Positions 43,032 through 52,600 of a stretch of DNA of 64,000 nucleotides are shown in pieces. The stretch comes from Promicromonospora panici (GTDB taxonomy: Bacteria > Actinomycetota > Actinomycetes > Actinomycetales > Cellulomonadaceae). The DNA is taken from positions 62,001-126,000 of the forward strand of contig NZ_UWYY01000013.1 of the NCBI RefSeq assembly GCF_900608595.1. Direction: 5' to 3'. The stretch's first letter is position 1; each line of letters opens with the position of its first letter. Made by a program: the position numbers and the translations under genes. Under the pieces are notes generated by a model, which searched no databases, was not told where the DNA came from, and saw only the letters and a program-made list of their open reading frames with translations.

Positions 43032-43913
43032 ATGACTTCGCCCTCCGCCAAGCCGTCTTCCAGCACCCGATCGCTCCTGCCCGAGCCCGTCTTCGTCGAC
43101 GTCGGCGGGACCGGCGTCGCGACCTACGTGCTCGAGCCGGCGGACCGGAAGCCCGTCGCCGACGTCGTGCTCTGTCACGGCACCCCGTGGTCCGTGCAGG
43201 TGTGGGCTCCGGTGGCGCTCGCGCTGAGCCGGGACCACCGCGTGTTCCTGTGGGACATGCCGGGGTACGGCGCATCGCCGAAGGACGCGGCGCAACCGGT
43301 CGACCTCGTCGCCCAGCGCGAGCGGTTCGCGGCGCTCCTACGGCACTGGTCGCTGGACCGGCCGCACGTCGTGGCGCACGACATCGGGGGAGCGGTAGCG
43401 CTCGGCGCCCATCTCCTGGAGGACGCCGACTTCGCGAGCCTGTTCCTGCTCGACATCGTGATGCTGGACCCGTGGGGGTCGCCGTTCTTCCGGCTCGTGG
43501 CGGAGAACGAGTCGGTCTTCGCGGCGATACCCGGACCGCTGCACGCCGCGCTCACCAAGGAGTACATCGCCGGCGCCGCGAACCAGGGCCTGCCCGCCGA
43601 GGCCATCGAGATGCTCACCGAGCCCTGGCGCGACGAGGCCGGGCAGGCGGCGTTCTACCGGCAGATCGCCCAGCTCTCGCCCGCTCACACCCGGCCGATC
43701 GTGGGCCGGCTCGGCGAGGTGCGCTGTCCCGTCCGGGTCGGGTGGGCGACCGAGGATCCGTGGATCCCGTTCGAGCAGGCCGGGCGGCTCCGTGGCGCGC
43801 TTCCGGGCGCCCCCGAGCTCGTGGAGTTCCCGGGCCGCGGTCACCTGGTCCCTCTGGAGGACGCCGACGCGGTAGGCCGGGCGGTGCGCCAGTGGCTCGC
43901 CGTCGACCACTGA
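43032..43913 (+). CDS. Alpha/beta-hydrolase with Asp nucleophile (epoxide hydrolase/haloalkane dehalogenase-like)
   Basis: 293 residues from the ATG at 43032. A leaderless GTG at 43026 just after TATGGT is also possible. The oxyanion-hole motif HGTPWSVQVW and the nucleophile elbow VVAHDIGGAVALG put Asp117 where esterases have Ser. This is typical of epoxide hydrolases and haloalkane dehalogenases. The catalytic His lies in FPGRGHLVPLED and an acid is available in WATEDPWIP. The substrate is unknown. It stands alone between a terminator hairpin and the T-box leader of the next gene, so it is probably monocistronic. Confidence 0.85.
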   Translation: MTSPSAKPSSSTRSLLPEPVFVDVGGTGVATYVLEPADRKPVADVVLCHGTPWSVQVWAPVALALSRDHRVFLWDMPGYGASPKDAAQPVDLVAQRERFAALLRHWSLDRPHVVAHDIGGAVALGAHLLEDADFASLFLLDIVMLDPWGSPFFRLVAENESVFAAIPGPLHAALTKEYIAGAANQGLPAEAIEMLTEPWRDEAGQAAFYRQIAQLSPAHTRPIVGRLGEVRCPVRVGWATEDPWIPFEQAGRLRGALPGAPELVEFPGRGHLVPLEDADAVGRAVRQWLAVDH

Positions 43914-44008
43914 CATTCGTGTCGCGAGACGTGGGCGTCGGAATGGGGTGGCGGGTCTATCCGTGGCTGGCGTAGCGTTTGCTGTGGCTGGCGTGAGGCG
44001 TGACGAAC

Positions 44009-44143
44009 CTCGGCCCGGGTGACCGGGCAAGCGCCTGCCCGCGCGTTCGGCGGACCGACGAGAGGCCGGGGTTCCCGGCAAAGGAGTGGTGGCACCGCGA
44101 TCTGGCCCCCGCCCGCTCCTCCAGGGCTTTCGCTCTCTGGAGG
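44009..44143 (+). promoter_or_regulatory. Putative T-box riboswitch, translational type, GAC (Asp) specifier
   Basis: A short hairpin at 44013-44028 presents GTGA, with GAC at 44021-44023 as candidate specifier. A Stem III-like hairpin GCCGGG/CCCGGC (44063-44077) is followed by GGAGTGGTGGCACCGCG (44081-44097), which holds the T-box consensus UGGNACCGCG with N=C. UGGC would pair with a tRNA end G-CCA, and tRNA-Asp and tRNA-Asn carry G73. Downstream, CCTCCAG (44118-44124) can pair with CTGGAGG (44137-44143) and hide the ribosome-binding site. AGGAG (44080-44084) can pair with CTCCT (44116-44120) and free it. Uncharged tRNA-Asp would thus switch translation on. Confidence 0.75.
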
Positions 44144-44147
44144 ACTG

Positions 44148-45551
44148 ATGAGACCACCTTTGCCATCCCCGAGCACGTCTGCCGACGCCGCCAGCACCAC
44201 CGCTGGCCACCGCGGAGGCACCCCTGCGAGCCATCTCGCCCGCACCCTCGCGAGCGACCTTCCCGTCGTCCCGCCGGGGTCGGCCGTGCGTCTGCAGGGC
44301 TGGGTCCACCGCCGTCGTGCGCTGGCGACCGTGACGTTCCTGGTGCTGCGCGACCGCACCGGCTTCGCCCAGGTGGTGGTGCGCTCCGGCGTCGGGCAGA
44401 CGCTGGAGGTGCCGCCCGAGGAGACCACCGTCGAGGTGACCGGCACCGTGACCGCGAACCCGCAGGCTCCGGGCGGTGTGGAGGTCACCGAACCCGTCTT
44501 CACACCGCTGACGGACGCCGCCGAGACCCCGCCCGTCGAGCTGTGGCGCCCGGCGCTGACCGCCGGGCTGCCCACGCTGCTCGACCATGCCGCTGTCGCC
44601 TGGCGGCATCCCGCGCAGAAGGCGCGCTGGGAGGTCGCGGCGGCGAGCCTGCGCGGGTTCCGCGCCACGCTGGACGCCGCCGGCTTCACCGAGGTCTGCA
44701 CGCCCAAGCTCGTGGGCACGGCGACCGAGTCGGGGGCGAACGTGTTCGCAGTCGACTACTTCGGCCGGCCCGCGTACCTGGCGCAGTCGCCGCAGTTCTA
44801 CAAGCAGCAGATGGTCGGCGTCTTCGAGCGGGTCTACGAGGTGGGCCCGGTGTTCCGGGCCGAACCGCACGACACGGTGCGGCACCTCGCGGAGTACCGC
44901 TCGCTGGACGTCGAGCTCGGGTTCATCCGCGACCACCGCGACGTGCTCGCGGTGCTGCGCGAGGTGATCGCCGGGATGGCCGACGCCGTGCGCGGCTCGG
45001 GGGCCGCGGACCGGCTGGGTATCGAGGTGCCCGAGGTCCCGGCCCAGATCCCGGTGCTGCACTTCGCCGACGCCCTGGAGCTGGTCGGGGCGCCGTCCGA
45101 CGAGCCGGACCTCGCACCCGAGCACGAGCGGGCGCTGGGGGAGTGGGCGCTCGCCGAGCACGGGTCGGACTTCGTCGCGGTCGAGGGGTATCCGATGGCG
45201 AAGCGGCCGTTCTACACGCACCCGGAACCGGGCTCCGGTCCGGGCCCGGGCGCCGGCTCTGTTTCCGGAACTGAGCGGTGGAGCAACAGCTTCGACCTGC
45301 TGTTCCGCGGGCTCGAGCTGGTCACGGGCGGACAGCGCCTGCACAGGTACGCCGACTACGTCGCGGCGATCGAGGCACGCGGCGAGGACCCGGCGTCGTA
45401 CGCGCCGTACCTGGCGGCGTTCCGGCACGGGATGCCGCCGCACGGCGGGTTCGCGATCGGGCTGGAGCGGTGGGTGGCGCGCCTCGTTGGGGCGGCCAAC
45501 GTCCGCGAGGTGACGCCGTTCCCGAGGGACCTGCACCGCCTGGTCCCGTAG
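44148..45551 (+). CDS. Archaeal-type (short) aspartyl/asparaginyl-tRNA synthetase
   Basis: 467 residues from the ATG at 44148, 4 nt after the GGAGG of the leader. An N-terminal OB anticodon-binding domain (VRLQGWVHRRRALATVTFLVLRDRTG) is followed by class II motifs: QSPQFYKQQMVGVFERVYEVGPVFRAE (motif 2 start), EYRSLDVELGF, and HGGFAIGLERWVARLVG (motif 3). It lacks the large GAD insertion of ordinary bacterial AspRS (about 590 residues), so it belongs to the archaeal/eukaryotic-type Asp/Asn group and may be non-discriminating. The GAC specifier argues for Asp. A second, ordinary aspS is expected elsewhere in the genome. An upstream in-frame start at 44019 would read through the leader and is rejected. 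Confidence 0.88.
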   Translation: MRPPLPSPSTSADAASTTAGHRGGTPASHLARTLASDLPVVPPGSAVRLQGWVHRRRALATVTFLVLRDRTGFAQVVVRSGVGQTLEVPPEETTVEVTGTVTANPQAPGGVEVTEPVFTPLTDAAETPPVELWRPALTAGLPTLLDHAAVAWRHPAQKARWEVAAASLRGFRATLDAAGFTEVCTPKLVGTATESGANVFAVDYFGRPAYLAQSPQFYKQQMVGVFERVYEVGPVFRAEPHDTVRHLAEYRSLDVELGFIRDHRDVLAVLREVIAGMADAVRGSGAADRLGIEVPEVPAQIPVLHFADALELVGAPSDEPDLAPEHERALGEWALAEHGSDFVAVEGYPMAKRPFYTHPEPGSGPGPGAGSVSGTERWSNSFDLLFRGLELVTGGQRLHRYADYVAAIEARGEDPASYAPYLAAFRHGMPPHGGFAIGLERWVARLVGAANVREVTPFPRDLHRLVP

Positions 45552-45557
45552 GGAGGG

Positions 45558-45597
45558 GACCAGCACGGGTGCCCGCGTCACGGCGCCCGTGCTGGTC
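45558..45597 (+). terminator. Terminator hairpin after tRNA synthetase gene
   Basis: GACCAGCACGGG (45558-45569) pairs perfectly with CCCGTGCTGGTC (45586-45597) around a 16-nt loop, 6 nt past the stop codon. It separates the synthetase from the DUF4132 operon. Confidence 0.85.
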
Positions 45598-45706
45598 ACC
45601 AGCCTGGCATGTCAGTGGTCACCGCTAACTTGTGGCGCGCACTGCTTATGCGGTGCGTCACAGGGGTGAGGTGTGCCCTGTGCCCGACGGCTGGGTGAGG
45701 AACGAG

Positions 45707-48700
45707 ATGCTGCAGGAGCTGGTGGACCGGGTAAAGGGCGGCGACACGACGGTGAAGGCGGTGCGTGACGCACTGGCCCCGCTGAAGCTGCTGAGCACCG
45801 GGCTGTACGACGACGCCGTCGGGTACGTGCTCGAGGGCTCGACACCCGAGGTGCTCGTGAACGTGCAGCAGTCGGGCAACACGAGCCTGGACGGCTTGTT
45901 CGGCGCACCCCTCAAAATCTGGTCGGGGTGGGTGTCGCCCGACGTCATCAAGCAGGTCGCGGCGGTGCACAAGGGCTGGAGCGAAGGCTTTGGCATCACG
46001 GCGCGCGGGCGCCTCTACGCGTCGGCCGACGTGGCGGTGCTGGCCCGCCTGGGCCGGCTGCTCGCGCAGGTGTGCCGCACCGACGAGGCACCCGACGCGG
46101 TGCCCGAGTGGTTCTACGTCCTGGTGTACGACGGGGCACGTCGGGGGACCAACGAGAGGCACCGCTCCGGCAAGTCGGTCGCCGAGGTCGCCGCCCGGCT
46201 GACGCCCGCGTTCCTGGAGCAGGTCGCCGTCGAGGGCGGGATACCTGCCGCCGATGCGGCACGCACCGTCCTCATGGCGATCCTGTACCGGGGAACCAAC
46301 GAGCGTTCCTGGTACCAGGACCCGCGCCAGGCAATGGCCGGGCGCCAGGAGTTCGACCGGTACGTGACCGAGCACGTCGGCATGCTCGCCGACGTCACGG
46401 CCCAGCTCGGCGCGCACGGCAAGCAGGAGGTGCTGAACCGCATCGGGAAGCGCACGGCCGAGGCCGGGCTGGTCGAGATCGTGGCGACGCTCGCCGTGGA
46501 CAAGGCGAAGGGCGTGCGGACGAGGGCTCTGAGCCACCTCGCCGTGCATGACGACGCCGCGCAGGTCGCACTGCTGCGGCCCTACCTCGCCAAGGTTCCT
46601 ACGGGACAGCTGGGCGAGGTGGTCACGCGGCTGGTCGGCCTGGACGGCGGTATCGCCGCGCTCGAAGACGCATTGGCCGCGCTCCGCGACGAGAACGGCA
46701 AGGTGGCGGCAGGCCAGAGCGCACGGGTGCGGCTCCTTGCGCAGACCGTGGAGCGGTCCCGCGCCCTGGACGACTCCAGCACGGATGCGGGCACGGACGC
46801 GGGCAAGGACTTCACGATCGAGGTCCCCGGGTACGAGCCCTTCCCCGAGCCGGTGGTGGAACCCGGCTGGGCGGCCGGGGCCCGCAAGGTGCTCGACGAG
46901 CAGATCGCCAAGGCACGCGTCCAGCTCGATCTCGCCAAGCGCGGCGGCAACGCGAACAAGTACTGGGCCGAACGCGCGCAGCGCAGCCTCAAGGAGCTCC
47001 TGTCGATCACCGACGCCAACCTCGCGGCTGTCCCGGACCGTGTGACCGGTGCCGTGGCCACCACGAACAAGACGCGCCGCCAGAACGCCGTGCTCTTCCA
47101 GTGGCTCGCTGGCGAGCTCCGGAACCTGTTCACCGAGCCCGGGCTCATGCTGGCGATCCGCGTGCTCACGCTCCAGGACGGGGACACACGGCGGAACTTC
47201 GTGTGGCCCCTGCGGCCGTACCTCGACCAGGCCACCGACCTGCGCCAGGTCCACGACGGACTTGCCCGCGCCGGGGTGCCGAACGCCGACGAGCAGGTCC
47301 GCGACATGGTGTTCCAGACCTGGTGGGCCGGCGAGGTGCTCGCGCCGTCCGTGGTCTGGCCCTACTTCGCCGAGCGCATAGAGGTCCTGGACCGCTACCT
47401 CGGTACGGAGGAGCCGTACCGCAACGGCACCGGCACCGCGCTGCGGCTCCTGCGGGAGTTCCCCGCCGTCCCGCCGAGCCTGCTGCCGCGGCTCACGGTG
47501 CTCGCGCTCGGGACGGGCAAGACGCACCGCCGCGCCGCCCAGGAGGTGCTCGAGGCGCACGCCGGGGCACGCAACCTGGCCGAGCAGGCGCTCGCCGACC
47601 CCAAGGCCGAGGTACGTGCCTCGGCGGCGGCCTGGCTCTCACGGATCGGTGACCCGGCGGCGGTGCCGGCCCTGCGTGCCGCGCTGAAGAAGGAACGCCG
47701 GGAGGCCGCGCGCGCCACGCTGCTCTCCGCGCTGGAGACCCTCGGCGACGACATCTCGGCCGACCTCGCGCCGGCGGTCCTGGCGGCGGAGGCCGCCAAG
47801 GGACTGGAGAGCAAGCTGCCGGCGAGCCTCGACTGGTTCCCGTTCGACCAGCTTCCCGAGGTGCGCTGGGCCGGCTCTGCCGGTGAGTCTGCCGGTGAGC
47901 AGGGCGCCGTCGTGCCGCGCGACGTCGTCCGCTGGTGGGTGGTGCTAGCCACCAAGCTGAAGGCACCGAGCGGTGAGGGCCTGATCGCCCGGTACGTCGG
48001 ACTGCTGGACGCCGCGTCCCAGGCCGCGCTCGGCTCGTTCGTGCTGCGTGCCTGGGTGGCTCAGGACACCCGGGGCCCGTCGGTCGAGAGCTCCCGTGCG
48101 TACGCCGACCGGCACGCGCAGTCGCGCTGGACCAGCCTGCAGGCCTCGATCAAGCAGTACCCCGAGTACTACGCCAACCAGGCGGGACAGACCGTCGAGG
48201 ACCTCTGGAAGAGCCTCTACCGGCAGGACCAGGCCACCTACCTCGGCTCGGCCACGCAGGAGAAGGGGCTGCTCGCCCTCACGGTCGGGATGCCCGGAGC
48301 CGAGCTCGCCACCACCGCACAGCACTACTTCGCCGCCCACAAGGGCCGCCGCGCGCAGGCCGAGTATCTCGTGCGGGCACTTGCCGCGAACGGCGAGGGG
48401 GCAGCGGTGCAGCAGCTCCTCGCGGTCTCGCGCCGGTTCAAGCAGCGCACCGTCCAGGAGACCGCTTCGGCGCTCGCCCAGGACATCGCCGACCGCAACG
48501 GCTGGGACGCCGACCAGCTCGCCGACCGCACGGTCCAGACCGCCGGCTTCGACGACGACGGCATCCTGCGCCTGGACCTCGGCTCGCCCGACGGCGAGCG
48601 CGTGGTCACCGGGCGGATCACCGAGGCGTTCACACTGGAGCTGCGCAACCCGGCGGGCAAGGTCGTCAAGGCCCTGCCGGCCCAGCGCGCGTCCGACGAC

Positions 48701-49531
48701 GACGAGGCGTACGCCGAGGCGAAGAAGCAGCTCAAGGTGTCGCGTGCCGAGCTGAAGGCCGTCGTGGCGCTGCAGACGCAGCGCTTCGCCGAGGCCATGG
48801 TCACCGGCCGCACCTGGGTGTACGCCGACTGGCGCGAGTTCGTCCTGGGGCACCCGCTCATGTCGCGCCTTGCCGCGCGGCTGGTGTGGGCCGCTGAGCT
48901 GCCGGGCGTCTCGGAGGCGGTGACGTTCCGGCCCGGCGACGGCGGCGCGCTGATCGGCGTCGACGACGAGGACGTCACCCTCCCTGACGATGCGCAGGTT
49001 TCGCTGGTGCACGCGGCCACCCTCGGGGACGACGACGAGTCGGGTGCGCCGGCCTGGCGCTCCCACCTCGCCGACTACGAGGTCACGCCGCTGTTCGACC
49101 AGGGGCTTGGCGCCGAGGAGCCGGGGGCACAGGCGGGTGCGCTGCCCGAGGTGGCCGACGTCGCCACCGCGATCGAGACCCGCAAGGGCTGGCTCAGCGA
49201 CTCGTTCACGATCCGCGGCCGGGCCACGAAGCTGGGGTACACGCGGTCCCAGGCGGAGGATGCCGGCTGGTTCAGCGCCTACTGCAAGGAGTACCCGACG
49301 CTCGGCCTCACCGTCGAGCTGGAGTTCACCGGCGCGTTCCTGCCCGAGGAGAACATCACGGCGGCCATGCGGGAGCTCGCGTTCCGCCGCACCGGCACGT
49401 GGGGCGAGCGGGGACGCCTCGCGATCAAGGACGTGCCGAAGGCACTGCTGGCGGTGTCCTACCGGGACTACCTGACCGTCGCCGACGGCGGTGCCTTCGA
49501 CCCGGACTGGGAGAAGAAGAGCGAGTACTGA
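45707..49531 (+). CDS. DUF4132 (MolR/YehI-like) giant protein, copy 1
   Basis: 1274 residues from the ATG at 45707 (GGGTGAGG upstream). In-frame GTG codons at 45680 and 45632 are alternatives. The N-terminal about 900 residues are mostly alpha-helical, with a HEAT-like repeat near 634-675 (AEVRASAAAWLSRIGDPAAVPALRAAL). The DUF4132 core begins near 945 (FDDDGILRLDLGSPDGERVV) and includes WREFVLGHPLMSRLAARLVW. The end reads FDPDWEKKSEY. No catalytic motif, signal peptide or membrane helix is seen. It is related along its whole length to the next gene. By synteny it corresponds to E. coli yehI. Its role is unknown, possibly as a scaffold or effector for the MoxR-VWA pair. Confidence 0.85.
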   Translation: MLQELVDRVKGGDTTVKAVRDALAPLKLLSTGLYDDAVGYVLEGSTPEVLVNVQQSGNTSLDGLFGAPLKIWSGWVSPDVIKQVAAVHKGWSEGFGITARGRLYASADVAVLARLGRLLAQVCRTDEAPDAVPEWFYVLVYDGARRGTNERHRSGKSVAEVAARLTPAFLEQVAVEGGIPAADAARTVLMAILYRGTNERSWYQDPRQAMAGRQEFDRYVTEHVGMLADVTAQLGAHGKQEVLNRIGKRTAEAGLVEIVATLAVDKAKGVRTRALSHLAVHDDAAQVALLRPYLAKVPTGQLGEVVTRLVGLDGGIAALEDALAALRDENGKVAAGQSARVRLLAQTVERSRALDDSSTDAGTDAGKDFTIEVPGYEPFPEPVVEPGWAAGARKVLDEQIAKARVQLDLAKRGGNANKYWAERAQRSLKELLSITDANLAAVPDRVTGAVATTNKTRRQNAVLFQWLAGELRNLFTEPGLMLAIRVLTLQDGDTRRNFVWPLRPYLDQATDLRQVHDGLARAGVPNADEQVRDMVFQTWWAGEVLAPSVVWPYFAERIEVLDRYLGTEEPYRNGTGTALRLLREFPAVPPSLLPRLTVLALGTGKTHRRAAQEVLEAHAGARNLAEQALADPKAEVRASAAAWLSRIGDPAAVPALRAALKKERREAARATLLSALETLGDDISADLAPAVLAAEAAKGLESKLPASLDWFPFDQLPEVRWAGSAGESAGEQGAVVPRDVVRWWVVLATKLKAPSGEGLIARYVGLLDAASQAALGSFVLRAWVAQDTRGPSVESSRAYADRHAQSRWTSLQASIKQYPEYYANQAGQTVEDLWKSLYRQDQATYLGSATQEKGLLALTVGMPGAELATTAQHYFAAHKGRRAQAEYLVRALAANGEGAAVQQLLAVSRRFKQRTVQETASALAQDIADRNGWDADQLADRTVQTAGFDDDGILRLDLGSPDGERVVTGRITEAFTLELRNPAGKVVKALPAQRASDDDEAYAEAKKQLKVSRAELKAVVALQTQRFAEAMVTGRTWVYADWREFVLGHPLMSRLAARLVWAAELPGVSEAVTFRPGDGGALIGVDDEDVTLPDDAQVSLVHAATLGDDDESGAPAWRSHLADYEVTPLFDQGLGAEEPGAQAGALPEVADVATAIETRKGWLSDSFTIRGRATKLGYTRSQAEDAGWFSAYCKEYPTLGLTVELEFTGAFLPEENITAAMRELAFRRTGTWGERGRLAIKDVPKALLAVSYRDYLTVADGGAFDPDWEKKSEY

Positions 49532-49602
49532 GTGAGGGCGGAGCACTGAGAGACAGCACAGCGAAGACGCAACCGATCAGCGGGAAGAGGCGAGCGGGCG
49601 AG

Positions 49603-52600
49603 ATGACACAGAGGACGGCAGACGTGGCGGAGCCGGCACCGGGAGCGGAGACGGGGGCGGGGGCGGGCGGCGCCACGTCGCTGGAGGCGGCATACGGTGA
49701 CGCGCTCTCCCCGCTGCGGATCAAGGGCGAGGACCTGTTCGAGCAGGCGGTGGGGTTCGTGCGGGACGGCACGACGCCTGAGGTGGTGGCCGCGCTCAGG
49801 ACCGCGAGGACCGGCGACGTCGATCAGCTGATGAACAAGCCGGCGGCCCGGATTCCCGACTTCAAGGTCCGCGGGACCCTGGTCCAGCAGGTGGCCGCTC
49901 TGCACCCGGGCTGGGAAGCAGGGGCGGGCGTGGCAGCGCGCGGGACGATCTACGCCACGGCGGCAGCTCCTGCCCTCGTGCGGCTGGGCCACCTGCTCGA
50001 CGCGGTGACGACCGGCAAGGTGTTGCCCGAGGAGGCACCCCGGTGGCTCTCGCTGCTGATGTTCGACGCGGGGAGCTCGCAGGACACCGACGAGCGCTGG
50101 ACCCACGGCTTCCTGGTGTCGCTCGCGCGCGAGGGCGGTGTGCCCGAGGACGAGGCCGCACCGCTGGTCCTGCGCGTCATGCTGGAGAACGGGTACCACT
50201 GGACCGAGGCCTTGGGCGCGGCCCTCGCGACCCGTGCGGACGTGCTGCCGCAGGCGCTGGAGTCCCTCAGCGAATGGGGGACGCAGACGTTCCTGCGCTG
50301 CGCGAAGCGGGACCTGCCGCGGCACGGCGAGCTGGTCGCGGCGCTCGCCGCCGACTCTCGTGAGCGCGTGCGGTCCGCGGCCCGGGACCTGTTGTCCGGC
50401 CTCGACGGCGCCGACGAGGTGCGGCTGCTCGCGCCGCACCTGGTCACTGCACCACTCGACCGGGTCGGCGGGCTCCTGGCACGCGTCTCGTCGCTCCCGG
50501 GCGGGCTGTCCGCGATCCGGGAGGCGATCAACGGCGCCGGCGGTGAGGCTCCCCGGACCCGGCTGCTCCGCCAGACGCTGGAGCGTGCCGAGGCGCTTCT
50601 CGCCGATCGGGTGGAGGTCACCGTCCCGCCGTTCGAGCCGGAGCCGGACATCGTGCTCGGCGACGAGCTCGTCGTCGCGGCCCGTGCCCTCCTGGACAGT
50701 CAGACCGCGAAAGCCGCCGAGCAGCTCCGCGCCGCTGCGTCCGACGATGCGGCCCGCCAGGCGGACGACGACCTGACCTTCCTCCGCGGCATCACGGATG
50801 CGGAGCTCCGCGCCGCCGTCCGACTGATGAACGACCACACGTTCCGAGTCGGGGTGTGGGCGGACGGTAAGGATGGGCGCCCCACCCAGGCGACAGCGAG
50901 CTGGCTCATGCGACAGGTCGTACGGCTGCCCGCGACGACGCTGGTGGCCCGGGTACGGCTGCTGCTCGCGTACCACGGCCGTCCGGAGCGGGCGACCTGG
51001 TGGCTGGACACCGCAGCCCCGGACCTCGGCGACCTACGGGCCCTGGAGTCGGCGTTCGTCCGGTGCGGGGTCGCCGACACCGAGCGGCTGATCGACGACC
51101 TCGTCTTCGAGCAGAACCGGGAGTCCGGCTGGCCTGCGGCGTCGGACATCTGGCCCTACTTCGCGGAGCATCCCGACCTGCTCGTGGCGCGGCTGACCCC
51201 GGGCGACGACGACATCAGGTGGGACTTCGCCTTCGACCGCGCACTGGGCATCCTGCGGGCGTTCCCGGTGGCGCCCACTGCCGTGCTCCCACGGCTCGGC
51301 GAGCTCGCCCTGAGCGGGGGCAAGGGGCTCCGGGCCGCGGCACAGGGGATACTGCGCTCCCATCCGGGCGCACGGCGCCTCGGCGAGCAAGGCCTGAGCG
51401 AGAAGAAGGCGGAGATCCGGGCTTCGGCGGCGGCCTGGCTGGCGCGGATCGGCGACCCGGCGGCCGTGCCGGCGCTGCGCGCCGTGCTGGCGAAGGAACG
51501 CAAGGAGGCCGTGCGGGCGGCGCTGCTGTCGGCGCTGGAGGCCCTGGGTGACGACATCTCGGCCGACGTCGCGCCGGATGTGCTGTTCGCCGAGGCCACC
51601 AAGGGCCTGACGGGTCAGGTTCCGCGCGAGCTGGAGCGCTGGTTCCCGTTCGGGCAGCTGCCCGAGGCGCGCTGGGCGGACGGCACCGTCGTTCCGGCCG
51701 AACTGTTGCGCTGGTGGGTGGTCCTGGCCTGCGCGCTGAAGGATCCCAGCGGCGAGGGACTGTTCGCGCGGTACGTCTCGATGCTGGACCCGGAGTCCCG
51801 GAAGGCGCTCGGGTCGTTCGTGCTGAGCGCGTGGATCGCGCAGGACACGATCCATCCTCCGGTCGAGGCGTCGAGGGGGTTCGCCGAGGACGAGGCGCCG
51901 CGCCGGTACGAGAGCCACCAGTGGATGGCGCAGGCCTATCCGCGGGACTACGCGTCGCTGGCGGAGATGTCGGTCGAGGACCATTACAACGCGCTGTTCC
52001 GGCAGCACCAGGGGCAGTACCTCGCCTCGGCGGTGAAGGAGAAGGGGCTGCTCGCCCTCACGGTCGGGATGCCAGGCTCCGATCTGGCCGCGGCCGCACA
52101 GCACTACTTCAGGGGGAACAAGGGCCGCCGGGCGCAGGCGGAGGCGCTCGTGCGCGCGCTGGCCGCGAACGGGGACCAGGCCGCGGTGCAGCTTCTGCTG
52201 GCGGTGTCGCGCCGGTTCAGCCAGCGCAGCGTCCAGGAGGTCGCGGCCGGGCTCGCGCAGGACCTCGCCGACCACCGCGGCTGGGACGCCGACCAGCTCG
52301 CCGATCGCACGGTGCCGACCGCGGGGTTCGACGACGATGGCGTGCTGCGCCTCGATCTCGGCACCTCCGACGGCGGGGCGTCGCCGGAGGAGGACCGGGT
52401 GTTCACGGGTCGTCTCACGAAGACGTTCACGCTCGAGCTGCGCAACCCGGAGGGCAAGGTCGTCAAGGCACTGCCGGCCAAGCGCTCCTCGGACGGCGAC
52501 GCCTACGGCGAGGCGAAGAAGCAGCTGACGGCGAGCCGGAAGGAGCTGAAGGCCGTGGTCGCGGCACAGACACAGCGGCTCGTGGAGGGCATGTGCTCTG

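Noticed and set aside
44019..44147. 43-residue N-terminal extension of the AspRS
   Set aside because: The extra residues translate the T-box leader and have no synthetase-like sequence.
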